64,000 nt of DNA, taken from positions 35,284-99,283 of the forward strand of contig JAZREP010000028.1 in assembly GCA_045660865.1 (NCBI GenBank). The letters are read 5' to 3'. Source of the stretch: CAZRRV01 sp045660865. Its GTDB lineage: Bacteria; Bacillota; Clostridia; Oscillospirales; Acutalibacteraceae. Shown here in pieces: positions 14,787 through 23,249 of this stretch; the stretch's first letter is position 1; every line of letters begins with the position of its first letter. Position numbers and translations under genes: made by a program. Below the pieces are notes generated by a model. It saw only the letters and a list, made by a program, of their open reading frames with translations, was not told the origin of the DNA and searched no databases.

Positions 14787-15995
14787 TTATTTGCCGTATT
14801 TTACATAGTTGGAAGGATTAGTATGATTATAACTACCCTTACTGTTCTGCTGTATACGAACTTCAAAGTGGAGATGGTTTCCTGTAGAGGCACCGGTTGA
14901 ACCAACATAACCTATTACCTGGCCCTTTTTAACTGACTGACCCTTTTTAACTATATAGCGAGTCATATGGGCATATAAGGTTTGATAGGAGTTGCCGTTA
15001 GTCGCCTTACCGTGATTGATAATTACGTGGTTACCATAACCGGAAGATGATGTTTTAACCGCACTGACAACGCCTGCCGCCGAAGCAACAATAGCCCTGC
15101 CTGCGGGTGCGGGGATATCTATACCCTTATGCATTTTTCTATAACCGTAAATCGGATGAATTCTATAACCATAAGGTGAAGAAATACGGCTATGACCGGG
15201 TACTGGCCAGGTAAAATTAATCGAGGTCATAATAAGGTTGCCCGTATCGTATCCTGCCGCTTCTCTTAAGCTTTCCTCCAACTCAGCCTCAGCCTGTTGG
15301 TATTTTTTAAGTAATGCTTGCTGCTGAGAAATATCCTTATTTACTTCATTAACATCGGCTTTTGCGTCATTAAGAAGGCCTGTGTATTCCTTTTGCGCAG
15401 AAGCAAGTTGAGCAGAAACATCCTTTTGCTCTGCTTGCTTTGTTTCAATCACCTTTTGGTCGGCTTCAATCTTCTTTATAGCCGCTACCAACTCGTCTAT
15501 GATTTTCTTATCATACGCTGAAACGTTCTTTGCCATTTGGGCTTTTGCAAGAAAATCGCCCAAATTGTCAGCACCGAGAAGTAAAGTGATAGTTGCTGTA
15601 TCACCACTCATTTGAATGGCGCGAAGGCGCCTTTTAAAAGCATCCTTTGTATCAGCAATCTCTTCGTTCTTTGCCGCAATTTCTTCTTCCAACTTATTCA
15701 TTTCAGAATTATACTGATTGATAAGTTTATTGCAGATATTGATGCGGTTTTGCACATTGGAAACCTGCTTTTTATATTTATCAGCTACCGCTTGCTTATC
15801 TTTTTTATCATCTTTAAGCTTAGCGATTTCGTTCTTGATTTTATTTTGTTCTTTTAAGTTGTCCTTTAACTGTTGCTCTAAAGATGCAGCGCCCGCATTG
15901 AAACTAACCGCAGGAGCTTGCAACAAGCAACAAGCAACCATAGCCAGCGCAATAAGAATTTTAAAGTTAAACCTTTTAAATTGCACGGAATTCAC
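14787..15995 (-). CDS. PcsB/EnvC-like murein hydrolase (coiled coil plus M23 domain)
   Basis: 402 residues. Signal peptide to about residue 37 (ending AGAAS), long coiled coil (about 38-255, Lys/Glu/Gln-rich heptads), then a LytM/M23 zinc endopeptidase domain: SPYGYRIHPIYGYRKMHKGIDIPAP (first metal His and Asp), HVIINHG, YAHM and GNHLHFEV. It cuts peptidoglycan cross-links at division. Its GTG start lies 20 bases inside ftsX; a second in-frame GTG at 15986 is better spaced from AAGGAAGG. Being encoded with ftsEX fits the model in which FtsEX activates a coiled-coil hydrolase. Confidence 0.9.
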   Translation of the reverse strand: MNSVQFKRFNFKILIALAMVACCLLQAPAVSFNAGAASLEQQLKDNLKEQNKIKNEIAKLKDDKKDKQAVADKYKKQVSNVQNRINICNKLINQYNSEMNKLEEEIAAKNEEIADTKDAFKRRLRAIQMSGDTATITLLLGADNLGDFLAKAQMAKNVSAYDKKIIDELVAAIKKIEADQKVIETKQAEQKDVSAQLASAQKEYTGLLNDAKADVNEVNKDISQQQALLKKYQQAEAELEESLREAAGYDTGNLIMTSINFTWPVPGHSRISSPYGYRIHPIYGYRKMHKGIDIPAPAGRAIVASAAGVVSAVKTSSSGYGNHVIINHGKATNGNSYQTLYAHMTRYIVKKGQSVKKGQVIGYVGSTGASTGNHLHFEVRIQQNSKGSYNHTNPSNYVKYGK

Positions 15996-16995
15996 TGCCT
16001 TCCTTTTTAAGATACTTAGTTATAACAAACAAACTTCCGAACACACCGGCGAATATGCCGACGGCGGCAAACATAATTAATAATTCCCAAATGAATGTGT
16101 TAAAGGGCACAACCGAAGCGATACTCAAAACGCTCTTCAAGGTTTCAACTACTGCTCGATACAAGAAATATACGAGCCCCAAAGAAACAAGTGCCGAAAC
16201 AACACCAATCGCAACGCCTTCAACCAAGAAAGGAATACGGATAAAGGAGTCAGTAGCACCGACCGCCTTCATAATATTGATTTCCAGCTTGCGGTTATAC
16301 ATAGTAACACGGATAGTGTTTGATACTATAACGAGAGAAATGATAACCAAAATACCGATAATCCAGAAGCCCGCTATTTTAAGCGCATTCTTAATGGCAT
16401 AAATGGTGTCCGCAACATTTTCTTGGGACTGAACACTGTCTACACCCTCAGTATCCTTTATTGCCTGCACGGTTTCATCAAACTTTGACAAGTCTTTTAA
16501 AACTACCTTGGCGCCGTCAGACATTGGGTTTTCATCATCAATGAAATCAAAGTATTCTTTTTGATTTTCTAAAAGGTTGTCCTTAACTGTTTCAAGAGCT
16601 TGTTCCTTTGATATGTATTCAACTGATGAAACATTATCAAGTGTTTCAAGTTTTTCGCAAAGCTCGAGCGCCTCTTTCTCATTATGAATGAGATAAGCGT
16701 CCTCGGGAACTTCATCCTCGCTATTATCGGTCGTGGTTGTATCCTGAGGCACAGTAAAATCCTTGGCAGCCTCACCGTAAAGGACCGAGTTTTTGTCATT
16801 AAAATACACCATAATGACATTTTCTTTTTCAATCTCGTTTAGTGCCTTATCAACATTCTTAGTAATCATTACTGCAACGCCGATAATTGACATACAGGCC
16901 ACCAAAACACCGATAGAAGCTATTGACATAAGGCGGTTTACCCATATATTCTTTAAGCCGTTGGCAGTGAGGTATCTAACGCTACGCAGTTTCAT
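15976..16995 (-). CDS. ftsX: cell division protein FtsX
   Basis: 339 residues, slightly longer than the Firmicutes norm. Topology is typical: cytoplasmic start with YLTANGLKNIWVNRLMSIASIGVL and first transmembrane helix, a large extracytoplasmic loop (about 45-205, including a Thr/Asp/Glu-rich insertion near 75-100), three more helices, and a FtsX/MacB permease core (RVTMYNRKLEINIMKAVGATDSFIRIPFLVEG). It partners with FtsE to signal to a murein hydrolase. Start ATG overlaps the ftsE stop as TAATG. Confidence 0.94.
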   Translation of the reverse strand: MKLRSVRYLTANGLKNIWVNRLMSIASIGVLVACMSIIGVAVMITKNVDKALNEIEKENVIMVYFNDKNSVLYGEAAKDFTVPQDTTTTDNSEDEVPEDAYLIHNEKEALELCEKLETLDNVSSVEYISKEQALETVKDNLLENQKEYFDFIDDENPMSDGAKVVLKDLSKFDETVQAIKDTEGVDSVQSQENVADTIYAIKNALKIAGFWIIGILVIISLVIVSNTIRVTMYNRKLEINIMKAVGATDSFIRIPFLVEGVAIGVVSALVSLGLVYFLYRAVVETLKSVLSIASVVPFNTFIWELLIMFAAVGIFAGVFGSLFVITKYLKKEGSEFRAI

Positions 16996-17729
16996 TACAG
17001 TACCTCCCCACCATTGTTATCGGCAATAACTGTGCCCTTGTCCAACATAATAACACGCATATTAAAGTCACGCACCATTTGGTGCTCATGGGTTACCATA
17101 AGAACAGTAGTGCCGCGTTTATTGATTTCTGCCAAAAGTTCAACAATGGCATAGGACATATTTGGGTCCACATTACCTGTAGGCTCGTCCGCAATAATTA
17201 AGCTGGGCTTATTCACCAGCGCACGTGCCAAGCCGACACGCTGTTGTTCACCGCCTGAAAGCTCACTAGGCATAACATGTGCCTTTTGGCTTAAGCCTAC
17301 CAAATTCAACGCCTTTGCAACACTGCGGCGGATTTCACGCCGACCGGCACCTGTAACGTGCATAGCAAAAGCCACATTTTCAAATACATTTAAATTGGGT
17401 ATCAATCTAAAATCCTGAAAAACTATACCCATTGTGCGCCTTAACATAGGGATTTGGCGGCGCTTCATACGGCTGAGACGGTAACCGTTGACTATAAGCT
17501 CGCCGGAATCCATCTTTTCTTCTCGCATAATAAGTTTCATAAAGGTACTTTTACCGGCACCGGAGGGGCCGACAACAAAGACAAATTCACCCTTATTTAT
17601 GCGTATATTTACATCGTTGAGCGCGTGCGTTCCGTTAGCGTAAACTTTTGAGACACCTTTAAACTCTATAAGCGGCTCGTTAACCTTGGAAAGCACTGCC
17701 TCATTTACTTCTGGTTTAATTGTACTCAC
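16995..17729 (-). CDS. ftsE: cell division ATP-binding protein FtsE
   Basis: 244 residues. ABC ATPase with Walker A GPSGAGKSTFMKL, Q-loop (VFQDFRLI), signature LSGGEQQRVGLARALVNKPSLIIADEPTGN and the H-loop in MVTHEH. YANGTHALNDVNIRI and FRLIPNLNVFENVAFAM are FtsE-like. Usual FtsE is about 228 residues; the extra N-terminal 20 follow from using GTG at 17729, whose Shine-Dalgarno AAAAAGG is directly adjacent, so a downstream GTG (codon 12) may be the true start. It lies 5 bases after the CdaR-like gene, so cotranscription is likely. Confidence 0.93.
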   Translation of the reverse strand: MSTIKPEVNEAVLSKVNEPLIEFKGVSKVYANGTHALNDVNIRINKGEFVFVVGPSGAGKSTFMKLIMREEKMDSGELIVNGYRLSRMKRRQIPMLRRTMGIVFQDFRLIPNLNVFENVAFAMHVTGAGRREIRRSVAKALNLVGLSQKAHVMPSELSGGEQQRVGLARALVNKPSLIIADEPTGNVDPNMSYAIVELLAEINKRGTTVLMVTHEHQMVRDFNMRVIMLDKGTVIADNNGGEVL

Positions 17730-17734
17730 CCTTT

Positions 17735-18820
17735 TTAATACTTAATAGGATTTGCTCTTAAATACTTGTTTACCATTAAAGCAATTTTAAATACTATTGC
17801 ATGGTCAAACTCTCGCAAATCAAGACCGGTAATCTTCTTTATCTTTTCAAGTCTGTAAACCAAAGTGTTTCTATGCACAAAGAGTTTACGTGAGGTTTCT
17901 GAAACGTTCAGGTTGTTTTCAAAGAATTTTTGAATGGTAAAGAGGGTTTCTTGGTCAAGGCTTTCAATTGAGCCACGTTTAAATACCTCTTTAAGAAAAC
18001 TGTCACAAAGTGTTGTAGGCAGTTGATAAATCAAGCGTGCAATACCTAAATTATTGTAGCTGACAATAGATTTTTCGGTATCAAATACCTTACCAACCTC
18101 AAGCGCAACCTGCGCTTCCTTGAATGAACGGGCAAGGTCTTTAAGATTTTCTACCGTTGTACCGATGCCAACCACAACGTGTGTATAGAATTCACCCGAA
18201 AGGGTGTCAACAATTGAACGGGAAAGATTTTCTAAATCCTTCATTTCTATGTTCTGTTTGGTTTCTTTTACAAGCACTATACTGGAATCGCTAATGCTTA
18301 TAACGAAATCTTTATTTTTATCGGGGAAGAGATTTTGAATAATGTCGTAAACTGAAACATCATTGTGTGACACCACTTTAATAAGGATAACTGTACGAGA
18401 AACGTCATTATTAAAGCGAAGCTCACGAGATTTAATATAAACATCGCCCGGCAAAATATTATCAAGAATTATGTTCTTAATAAAATTCTTTCGGTCATAT
18501 TTTTCATCATAGTAAAATTTAATGCTGCTGAGTGAAATTGCCAAAATTTCTACATACTTTGCCGCTTGAGGGTCTGTACCATCAACAAAAAGTAAAAATT
18601 CGGGAGTCTTATCGGAGCCGAAGAATTTATAGGTGCTCTGACCTTTTGTAAAGGTTTCTGTAGAGCCGGTAAAGCTCTGAACGGGAGCCTCATACGCTTC
18701 GCCGACACGACTTAAATCACTGCAAGCAATTACAGTAGAATTTTCATCGATAACACCTACTGTTCTATCAATAACATCTTTCATTTGATGAATTATCCCT
18801 TGAAAAAGTCTGTTAGACAT
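17735..18820 (-). CDS. CdaR/PucR-type transcriptional regulator
   Basis: 361 residues from ATG at 18820 (AAGGGGAAG upstream; the frame opens earlier but without a site). The N-terminal sensor-like part (LFQGIIHQMKDVIDRTVGVIDENSTVIACSD) resembles the sugar-diacid recognition domain. The centre (GEFYTHVVVGIGTTVENLKDLARSFKEAQVALEVG) is the GGDEF-like region of CdaR/PucR proteins. The C-terminus (NNLNVSETSRKLFVHRNTLVYRLEKIKKITGLDLREFDHAIVFKIAL) is the PucR helix-turn-helix. Ligand unknown. Reads into ftsE with a 5-base gap. Confidence 0.85.
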   Translation of the reverse strand: MSNRLFQGIIHQMKDVIDRTVGVIDENSTVIACSDLSRVGEAYEAPVQSFTGSTETFTKGQSTYKFFGSDKTPEFLLFVDGTDPQAAKYVEILAISLSSIKFYYDEKYDRKNFIKNIILDNILPGDVYIKSRELRFNNDVSRTVILIKVVSHNDVSVYDIIQNLFPDKNKDFVISISDSSIVLVKETKQNIEMKDLENLSRSIVDTLSGEFYTHVVVGIGTTVENLKDLARSFKEAQVALEVGKVFDTEKSIVSYNNLGIARLIYQLPTTLCDSFLKEVFKRGSIESLDQETLFTIQKFFENNLNVSETSRKLFVHRNTLVYRLEKIKKITGLDLREFDHAIVFKIALMVNKYLRANPIKY

Positions 18821-18889
18821 AAAACTTACACTTCCCCTTTGTTTTGCATCAATAAAAAGTATATATAATACTACCAATTATCCATATAT

Positions 18890-18918
18890 ATTGTACACAA
18901 AATCCTGTAATATTTCAA
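18890..18918 (-). promoter_or_regulatory. sigma-A promoter of the regulator-ftsEX operon
   Basis: Minus strand TTGAAA (18913-18918), 17-bp spacer, TACAAT (18890-18895), 70 bases upstream of the regulator ATG. Confidence 0.75.
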
Positions 18919-18960
18919 GTGCAAATGGCGAAAAAGTTACAGATTTGTTACAAAATAATA

Positions 18961-19008
18961 AAAAACACACCTGCCGGTAACCATAAGTTACCAACAGGTG
19001 ATTTTTTT
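18961..19008 (-). terminator. intrinsic terminator after the sugar-ABC ATPase gene
   Basis: CACCTG...GGTAAC, TTAT loop, GGTTACC...CAGGTG with a small internal mismatch; U-run on the minus strand (18965-18958) and a T-run on the plus side. Confidence 0.8.
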
Positions 19009-19020
19009 ACCATTTTTTAA

Positions 19021-20163
19021 TTAGTTAGAGATTGTTTTCTCAGTCTCTTTATCGAAGATGTGAAGCTTTTCAGGCTCAATAGCAATCTTAATGGTGTCGC
19101 CTGCTTTAGCAGTAGAGGTAGGAGCAACACGGCAGTTGATATTTGTACCTTCGCATACGGTGTAGAGATATGTCTCAGCACCCATAAGCTCGGTAACTTC
19201 AAGATATGCTTCTACAACGCCATCTTTGAACTTTTCAAGGAGTTCCGGCTCGTCGTGAACGTGTTCAGGACGGATACCGAAGGTAACCTCTTTATCAACA
19301 TAAGCATCTAATTTGCCATCTACATTCTTAGAAGCAGGTAATTTGATTTGATATTTAACGCCCGGCTTGGTTTCAGTATCCTCTGAGCCGAACTCAGCAA
19401 AGTAATCTTTACCGGACTTAATGATTTTACCATCAATAAAGTTCATTTGCGGAGAGCCGATAAAGCCTGCAACGAACATATTAACAGGTGTCTCATAAAG
19501 GTTTTGCGGAGAATCAACCTGTTGGATTAAACCATCCTTCATAACAACGATACGAGTACCCATGGTCATAGCCTCGGTCTGGTCGTGTGTTACGTAAATG
19601 AAGGTTGTACCCAATTTTAAGTGAAGCTTAGAAATCTCGGTACGCATTTGAGCACGGAGCTTAGCGTCAAGGTTTGAAAGCGGCTCGTCAAGTAAGAATA
19701 CCTTAGGCTCACGAACGATTGCACGACCCAAAGCTACACGCTGACGCTGACCACCTGACAAAGCAGCAGGTTTACGCTGTAAAAGATGAGCGATATCCAA
19801 AATTCTTGCAGCCTCATCAACACGGCGTTTGATTTCAGCCTTAGGTGTTTTGCGAAGCTTCAAACCGAATGCCATGTTATCATAAACTGACATATGCGGA
19901 TACAAAGCATAGTTCTGGAATACCATTGCGATATCTCTATCCTTAGGAGCAACTTCATTAACCAATCTGTCGCCAATGTAGAGTTCGCCTTCAGAAATTT
20001 CTTCCAAACCGGCAATCATACGCAAAGTGGTAGACTTACCGCAGCCGGAAGGACCTACAAGGATGATAAATTCCTTGTCTTCAATCTCCAAGTTGAAATC
20101 GGAAACAGCTGTTACACCGCCTGCATAATGTTTGTAAATATTACGAAGTGAAAGACTTGCCAT
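19021..20163 (-). CDS. carbohydrate ABC transporter ATPase, MsmX/UgpC type
   Basis: 380 residues. Walker A GPSGCGKSTTLRMI, Q-loop VFQNYALYPHMSVYDN, signature LSGGQRQRVALGRAIVREPKVFLLDEPLSNLDAKLR, H-loop YVTHDQTEAMT, then a C-terminal regulatory TOBE/MOP-like domain (240-380) typical of MalK/UgpC/MsmK. No permease or binding-protein genes lie nearby, and it has its own promoter and terminator. This matches the multitask MsmX/MsmK ATPases that energise several sugar importers encoded elsewhere. GGAGG Shine-Dalgarno. Confidence 0.93.
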   Translation of the reverse strand: MASLSLRNIYKHYAGGVTAVSDFNLEIEDKEFIILVGPSGCGKSTTLRMIAGLEEISEGELYIGDRLVNEVAPKDRDIAMVFQNYALYPHMSVYDNMAFGLKLRKTPKAEIKRRVDEAARILDIAHLLQRKPAALSGGQRQRVALGRAIVREPKVFLLDEPLSNLDAKLRAQMRTEISKLHLKLGTTFIYVTHDQTEAMTMGTRIVVMKDGLIQQVDSPQNLYETPVNMFVAGFIGSPQMNFIDGKIIKSGKDYFAEFGSEDTETKPGVKYQIKLPASKNVDGKLDAYVDKEVTFGIRPEHVHDEPELLEKFKDGVVEAYLEVTELMGAETYLYTVCEGTNINCRVAPTSTAKAGDTIKIAIEPEKLHIFDKETEKTISN

Positions 20164-20212
20164 ATTTTTTCCTCCTAAATCTTAAGGCCGCATTACCCGA
20201 CCTTGCAAAGTC

Positions 20213-20221
20213 ATTATATCA
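20213..20221 (-). promoter_or_regulatory. extended -10 promoter of the sugar-ABC ATPase gene
   Basis: Minus strand TGATATAAT (-10 TATAAT at 20213-20218) with no good -35. An imperfectly spaced inverted repeat ACAAGTTT...AAACTTGT (20223-20230 and about 20255-20262) lies just upstream and might be an operator. Confidence 0.5.
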
Positions 20222-20345
20222 CACAAGTTTTTAAATTACTATAACACGAATGTCCAAACTTGTTTTTGCCTTTTTGTGTAAAAGTCACAACACATTCAAA
20301 AAAGACCATAAAAGTATAGATTTATTGTTACATATTAACTACAAA

Positions 20346-21050
20346 TCATACAAACACACGAGATATTTCTTCAAACGTAATTTCCTTTAATTCACCGCTT
20401 GATAGTTCATTATCGAGCCACAAGCCGCCTATACGCTCTCTGTGTAAAGAAACAACGCCCAACCCTGCGGTGCCAAACATACGCTTTACTTGGTGGTACT
20501 TGCCCTCAGTTATGATTATGCGAGCTAAGGTTTTGCCCAACAATTCTAATTTTGCAGGGCGACACTGAGTACCATCGGCAAGTGTTACACCGTTAGCAAA
20601 AGCCGTCACCAATTCCGGCATTGGCTCTGCGTCCAATGTTGCTATATAGCTTTTTTCGATATGCTTATTTGGTGAAATTATACGATGGAGCAAATCGCCG
20701 TCGTTAGTTATGAGTAGCAAGCCTGTTGTGTCCCTGTCAAGTCTGCCAACCGGTGAGCATTGAAATTTTTTGTATTGCAGAGGTAATAAATCAAGCACTG
20801 TTTTAGCTGATTTATCTCTGGTGGCGCTAACAATACCTGTTGGCTTATTTAACATAAAATAAACGTATTTTTTATAAATTAGTGAGTTGCCGTCAAGCAA
20901 AACGGCAGAATCTGTATCAACCGTAGTATCAGGTTTTGTTACAGCTTGTCCATCTACCGTGACACGCCCCTGCCAGATGGCTATGCGCGCATCCTTTCGG
21001 GACAAATCACTTTGCGAAGCAACAAATTTATCTAATCTTACCTTTGCCAT
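20346..21050 (-). CDS. RsuA/RluB-family pseudouridine synthase
   Basis: 234 residues from ATG at 21050 (AGGAGTGCCT directly upstream; GTG 21056 falls inside that site). An S4 RNA-binding domain at residues 1-48 (RLDKFVASQSDLSRKDARIAIWQGRVTVDG) precedes the catalytic domain with PVGRLDRDTTGLLLITNDG, where Asp in GRLDRDT is the catalytic nucleophile, and EGKYHQVKRMF. It probably modifies 16S rRNA or a related site; exact target is not decidable. Last gene of the ispD-ispF-DUF4830 group. Confidence 0.92.
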   Translation of the reverse strand: MAKVRLDKFVASQSDLSRKDARIAIWQGRVTVDGQAVTKPDTTVDTDSAVLLDGNSLIYKKYVYFMLNKPTGIVSATRDKSAKTVLDLLPLQYKKFQCSPVGRLDRDTTGLLLITNDGDLLHRIISPNKHIEKSYIATLDAEPMPELVTAFANGVTLADGTQCRPAKLELLGKTLARIIITEGKYHQVKRMFGTAGLGVVSLHRERIGGLWLDNELSSGELKEITFEEISRVFV

Positions 21051-21061
21051 AGGCACTCCTT

Positions 21062-21496
21062 TTATTTAAATGGTTGCATAAACCCATTAAGTTCCGTTGA
21101 ACTAACATCTCCACCTATAACTTTATCATCCAACACAAGCAGATGCAAATAAACATTTTCACCGCCTGAAGGGTGGTTCAGCACTTTATAGGTGTATTGT
21201 TTTGCGGTTTTTCCGCTATACTCCAACAAGTCAAAACCTTGTTTTTTCTGTAGTTTATTATATTCTAAATAGACATTATTAAACTGCCGAGGAATAATCA
21301 CTTCCTCCATGTGGCAGTTCCCTTCTACCATCCAACCAAAGGAATTGATATAATCAACCCTTGCGGCCTCGTCAAAGGTTCGGCCATCGTGTTCGTTAGC
21401 CGTAACCAAAAAGCAGTAAAGCGAAAAGAAAGTGAATGCCAACAATGCAAGCATAATTTGCGGCATTCTCTTAGTGATTTTTAACAGAGAAAACAT
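21062..21496 (-). CDS. DUF4830 membrane-anchored protein
   Basis: 144 residues from the Met at 21496 (AGGGGTG 6 bases upstream; an earlier Met at 21511 precedes that site). One transmembrane helix (about 15-35), then an outside domain with VDYINSFGWMVE, IPRQFNNVYLEYNKLQKKQGFDLLEYSGK and VIGGDVSS...GFMQPF, the pattern of the clostridial DUF4830 family. Function unknown. Between ispF and the pseudouridine synthase gene, 12 bases before the latter. Confidence 0.75.
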   Translation of the reverse strand: MFSLLKITKRMPQIMLALLAFTFFSLYCFLVTANEHDGRTFDEAARVDYINSFGWMVEGNCHMEEVIIPRQFNNVYLEYNKLQKKQGFDLLEYSGKTAKQYTYKVLNHPSGGENVYLHLLVLDDKVIGGDVSSTELNGFMQPFK

Positions 21497-21538
21497 AACA
21501 ACACCCCTCATATTGAATATCTATGAAGGGGGTAGTTA

Positions 21539-22006
21539 TTATATGATAATTGCTACTGCGTGTGCGGCTATACCTTCTTTACGACCTGTAAAGCCTAAGC
21601 CCTCCTCGGTTGTAGCTTTGATGTTTATATTTTCAATATCTGTACCTACTATTTCTGCAACAGTTTGGCGCATATTTTCAATATAGGGTGCTAATTTCGG
21701 CTCTTGGGCAAGCACGGTTGAATCAATATTGCCCACCTTATAACCTTTTTGCTCCAGCAATTCTACGGTAACCTTTAACAGCTTTTTGCTGTCTATACCC
21801 TTATAAGCAGGGTCGGTATCGGGAAAGTGGTGACCTATATCACCCATAGCCGCTGCGCCGAGTAAAGCATCGCAAATAGCGTGCAGTAAAACATCGGCAT
21901 TAGAGTGACCCAAAAGCCCCTTATCGTACGGGATATTAACACCGCCCAAATAAAGCGGACGACCGTCACAAAATCTATGGACATCATATCCGTGACCTAT
22001 ACGCAT
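21539..22006 (-). CDS. ispF: 2-C-methyl-D-erythritol 2,4-cyclodiphosphate synthase
   Basis: 155 residues. The metal site D-x-H is in RIGHGYDVHRF; GHSNADVLLHAICDALLGAAAMGDIGHHFPDTDP and the C-terminal TTEEGLGFTGRKEGIAAHAV are signatures of the trimeric IspF. It cyclises the CDP-ME phosphate in the MEP isoprenoid pathway. One base separates it from ispD, with GGAGAAAAG as Shine-Dalgarno inside the ispD end. Confidence 0.97.
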   Translation of the reverse strand: MRIGHGYDVHRFCDGRPLYLGGVNIPYDKGLLGHSNADVLLHAICDALLGAAAMGDIGHHFPDTDPAYKGIDSKKLLKVTVELLEQKGYKVGNIDSTVLAQEPKLAPYIENMRQTVAEIVGTDIENINIKATTEEGLGFTGRKEGIAAHAVAIII

Positions 22007-22007
22007 A

Positions 22008-22727
22008 TCACTTTTCTCCTTTCAAAAAGGTTTCGGCAACAAGCAAATCTTCTGCCGTAGTGATTTTAATATTCTTATAATCACCTGCTACGCAGTTCAC
22101 CTTAACTCCGCTGCTTTCTACCAAAGCACAATCATCGGTGAAGCCGCTTATATCCGTCCTACCGCTAAGCGCATTTTCGTAGGTTTCAGAATCAAAACCC
22201 TGCGGTGTTTGCATAGCCATAAGACCGTCTCTTTTTAAAGTTGCGGTAACCATTCCAAACTCATCAACCGATTTTATGGTGTCCTTAACCGGCATTGCCG
22301 CCGCTGAGGCTTTATTAGTTTTAAGACCTTCGATAACCCTATCTATGATTTCTTTTGAAACCAAGGGGCGTGCGCCGTCGTGAATCAAGACTTGTTTTGT
22401 GCGAACCATATTGAAGCCTGCCGCAACTGATTCTGCTCTACTATCCCCGCCCGACACAATATCGGTAACCTTTGAAAATTCATTACAAAGCGATTGCACC
22501 GCCTGCATATTACTCTTTGAAGCAACAACTACAATTGCTTTTATATCGGGGTGCTCTTGGAAAGCCTTTAATGAATAAGTCAGCACAGGTCTACCTCTAA
22601 GCGGTGCTAAAATTTTATCCAAACCGCCCATTCTTGAAGATGAGCCTGCCGCAGTAATAATGGCAGTAACTCCATCAGTCTCATAATTGTTTAATGAATA
22701 TTCCAGTTTAAACTGAACTTGTGGCAA
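22008..22727 (-). CDS. ispD: 2-C-methyl-D-erythritol 4-phosphate cytidylyltransferase
   Basis: 239 residues if begun at TTG 22727, which is 9 bases from AAGGAG; the in-frame ATG at 22736 abuts that site with no spacer. Either way an 18-residue or longer extension precedes the usual N-terminus GVTAIITAAGSSSRMGG (CTP loop), and there is no later start codon before it. LIHDGARPLVSKEIID, AMPVKDTIK, MQTPQGFD and TDDCALVE complete the IspD pattern. It acts in the MEP pathway with ispF next door. Separated from the upstream gene by a terminator. Confidence 0.92.
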   Translation of the reverse strand: MPQVQFKLEYSLNNYETDGVTAIITAAGSSSRMGGLDKILAPLRGRPVLTYSLKAFQEHPDIKAIVVVASKSNMQAVQSLCNEFSKVTDIVSGGDSRAESVAAGFNMVRTKQVLIHDGARPLVSKEIIDRVIEGLKTNKASAAAMPVKDTIKSVDEFGMVTATLKRDGLMAMQTPQGFDSETYENALSGRTDISGFTDDCALVESSGVKVNCVAGDYKNIKITTAEDLLVAETFLKGEK

Positions 22728-22746
22728 ATCTCTCATCTCCTTATCT

Positions 22747-22774
22747 AAAAAAAGCGTCGGTTGACCGACGCTTT
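22747..22774 (-). terminator. intrinsic terminator upstream of ispD
   Basis: AAAGCGTCGGT / ACCGACGCTTT (22751-22761 with 22764-22774) followed on the minus strand by a U-run. It lies between the CD1247-type gene and the ispD ribosome-binding site, so ispD either has its own start nearby or depends on read-through. Confidence 0.85.
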
Positions 22775-22779
22775 CATTG

Positions 22780-23238
22780 TTAGTCTTCTTGACTATCGTC
22801 ACTGAGCTCGTCATCGCTGTCAAACTCAAACTCTAACTTTGTGCTGCAGTTGGGGCAAATGATTTCGCCCTCGTCCAGCATCTCTTCTGTAAGATAAATT
22901 AAATCGCGGCATTTGGGACATTCTACCTCATACTCACAATCATCATCTTCACAGTCACAGTCACAATCAAAATCGCAGTCACAGCAATTTCCGTCACAGC
23001 AATCATCGTCATCATCATCGCCGTAGAAATCGCTCTCTAATGCTGCTAAATCTTCATCAACGGCGTCAATTTGGTCGCAAATTTCACCGCAACCGCACTC
23101 AACCTCTTCAATAGAGAGAGCAACATCCTCTAAAACCTCGATAATTGCGCCGATTAATTTGTCCTGCTTATTATCTTCATTAAGACCTAAGCCCTCAGCC
23201 AAGCCTTTTAAATAAGATACTTTTTCGGATAAAGTCAT
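22780..23238 (-). CDS. CD1247-type protein with Asp/Cys-rich linker and zinc ribbon
   Basis: 152 residues. The N-terminal helical part (MTLSEKVSYLKGLAEGLGL...AIIEVLEDVALSIEEVE, 1-47) matches the clostridial CD1247 N-terminal domain. A C-x-C...C motif follows (48-54). Residues 73-101 are almost only Asp and Cys (six Asp in a row, then alternating Cys and Asp). The C-terminus is a zinc ribbon (CPKC 107-110, CPNC 128-131) with an acidic tail. 11 bases after efp. Function unknown; strong metal-binding capacity is inferred. Confidence 0.85.
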   Translation of the reverse strand: MTLSEKVSYLKGLAEGLGLNEDNKQDKLIGAIIEVLEDVALSIEEVECGCGEICDQIDAVDEDLAALESDFYGDDDDDDCCDGNCCDCDFDCDCDCEDDDCEYEVECPKCRDLIYLTEEMLDEGEIICPNCSTKLEFEFDSDDELSDDSQED

Positions 23239-23249
23239 AATTATCTCCT

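Noticed and set aside
22930..23015. CACAAT/CACAGT repeats as a non-coding microsatellite
   Set aside because: They encode the Asp/Cys linker of the CD1247-type protein in an intact frame.
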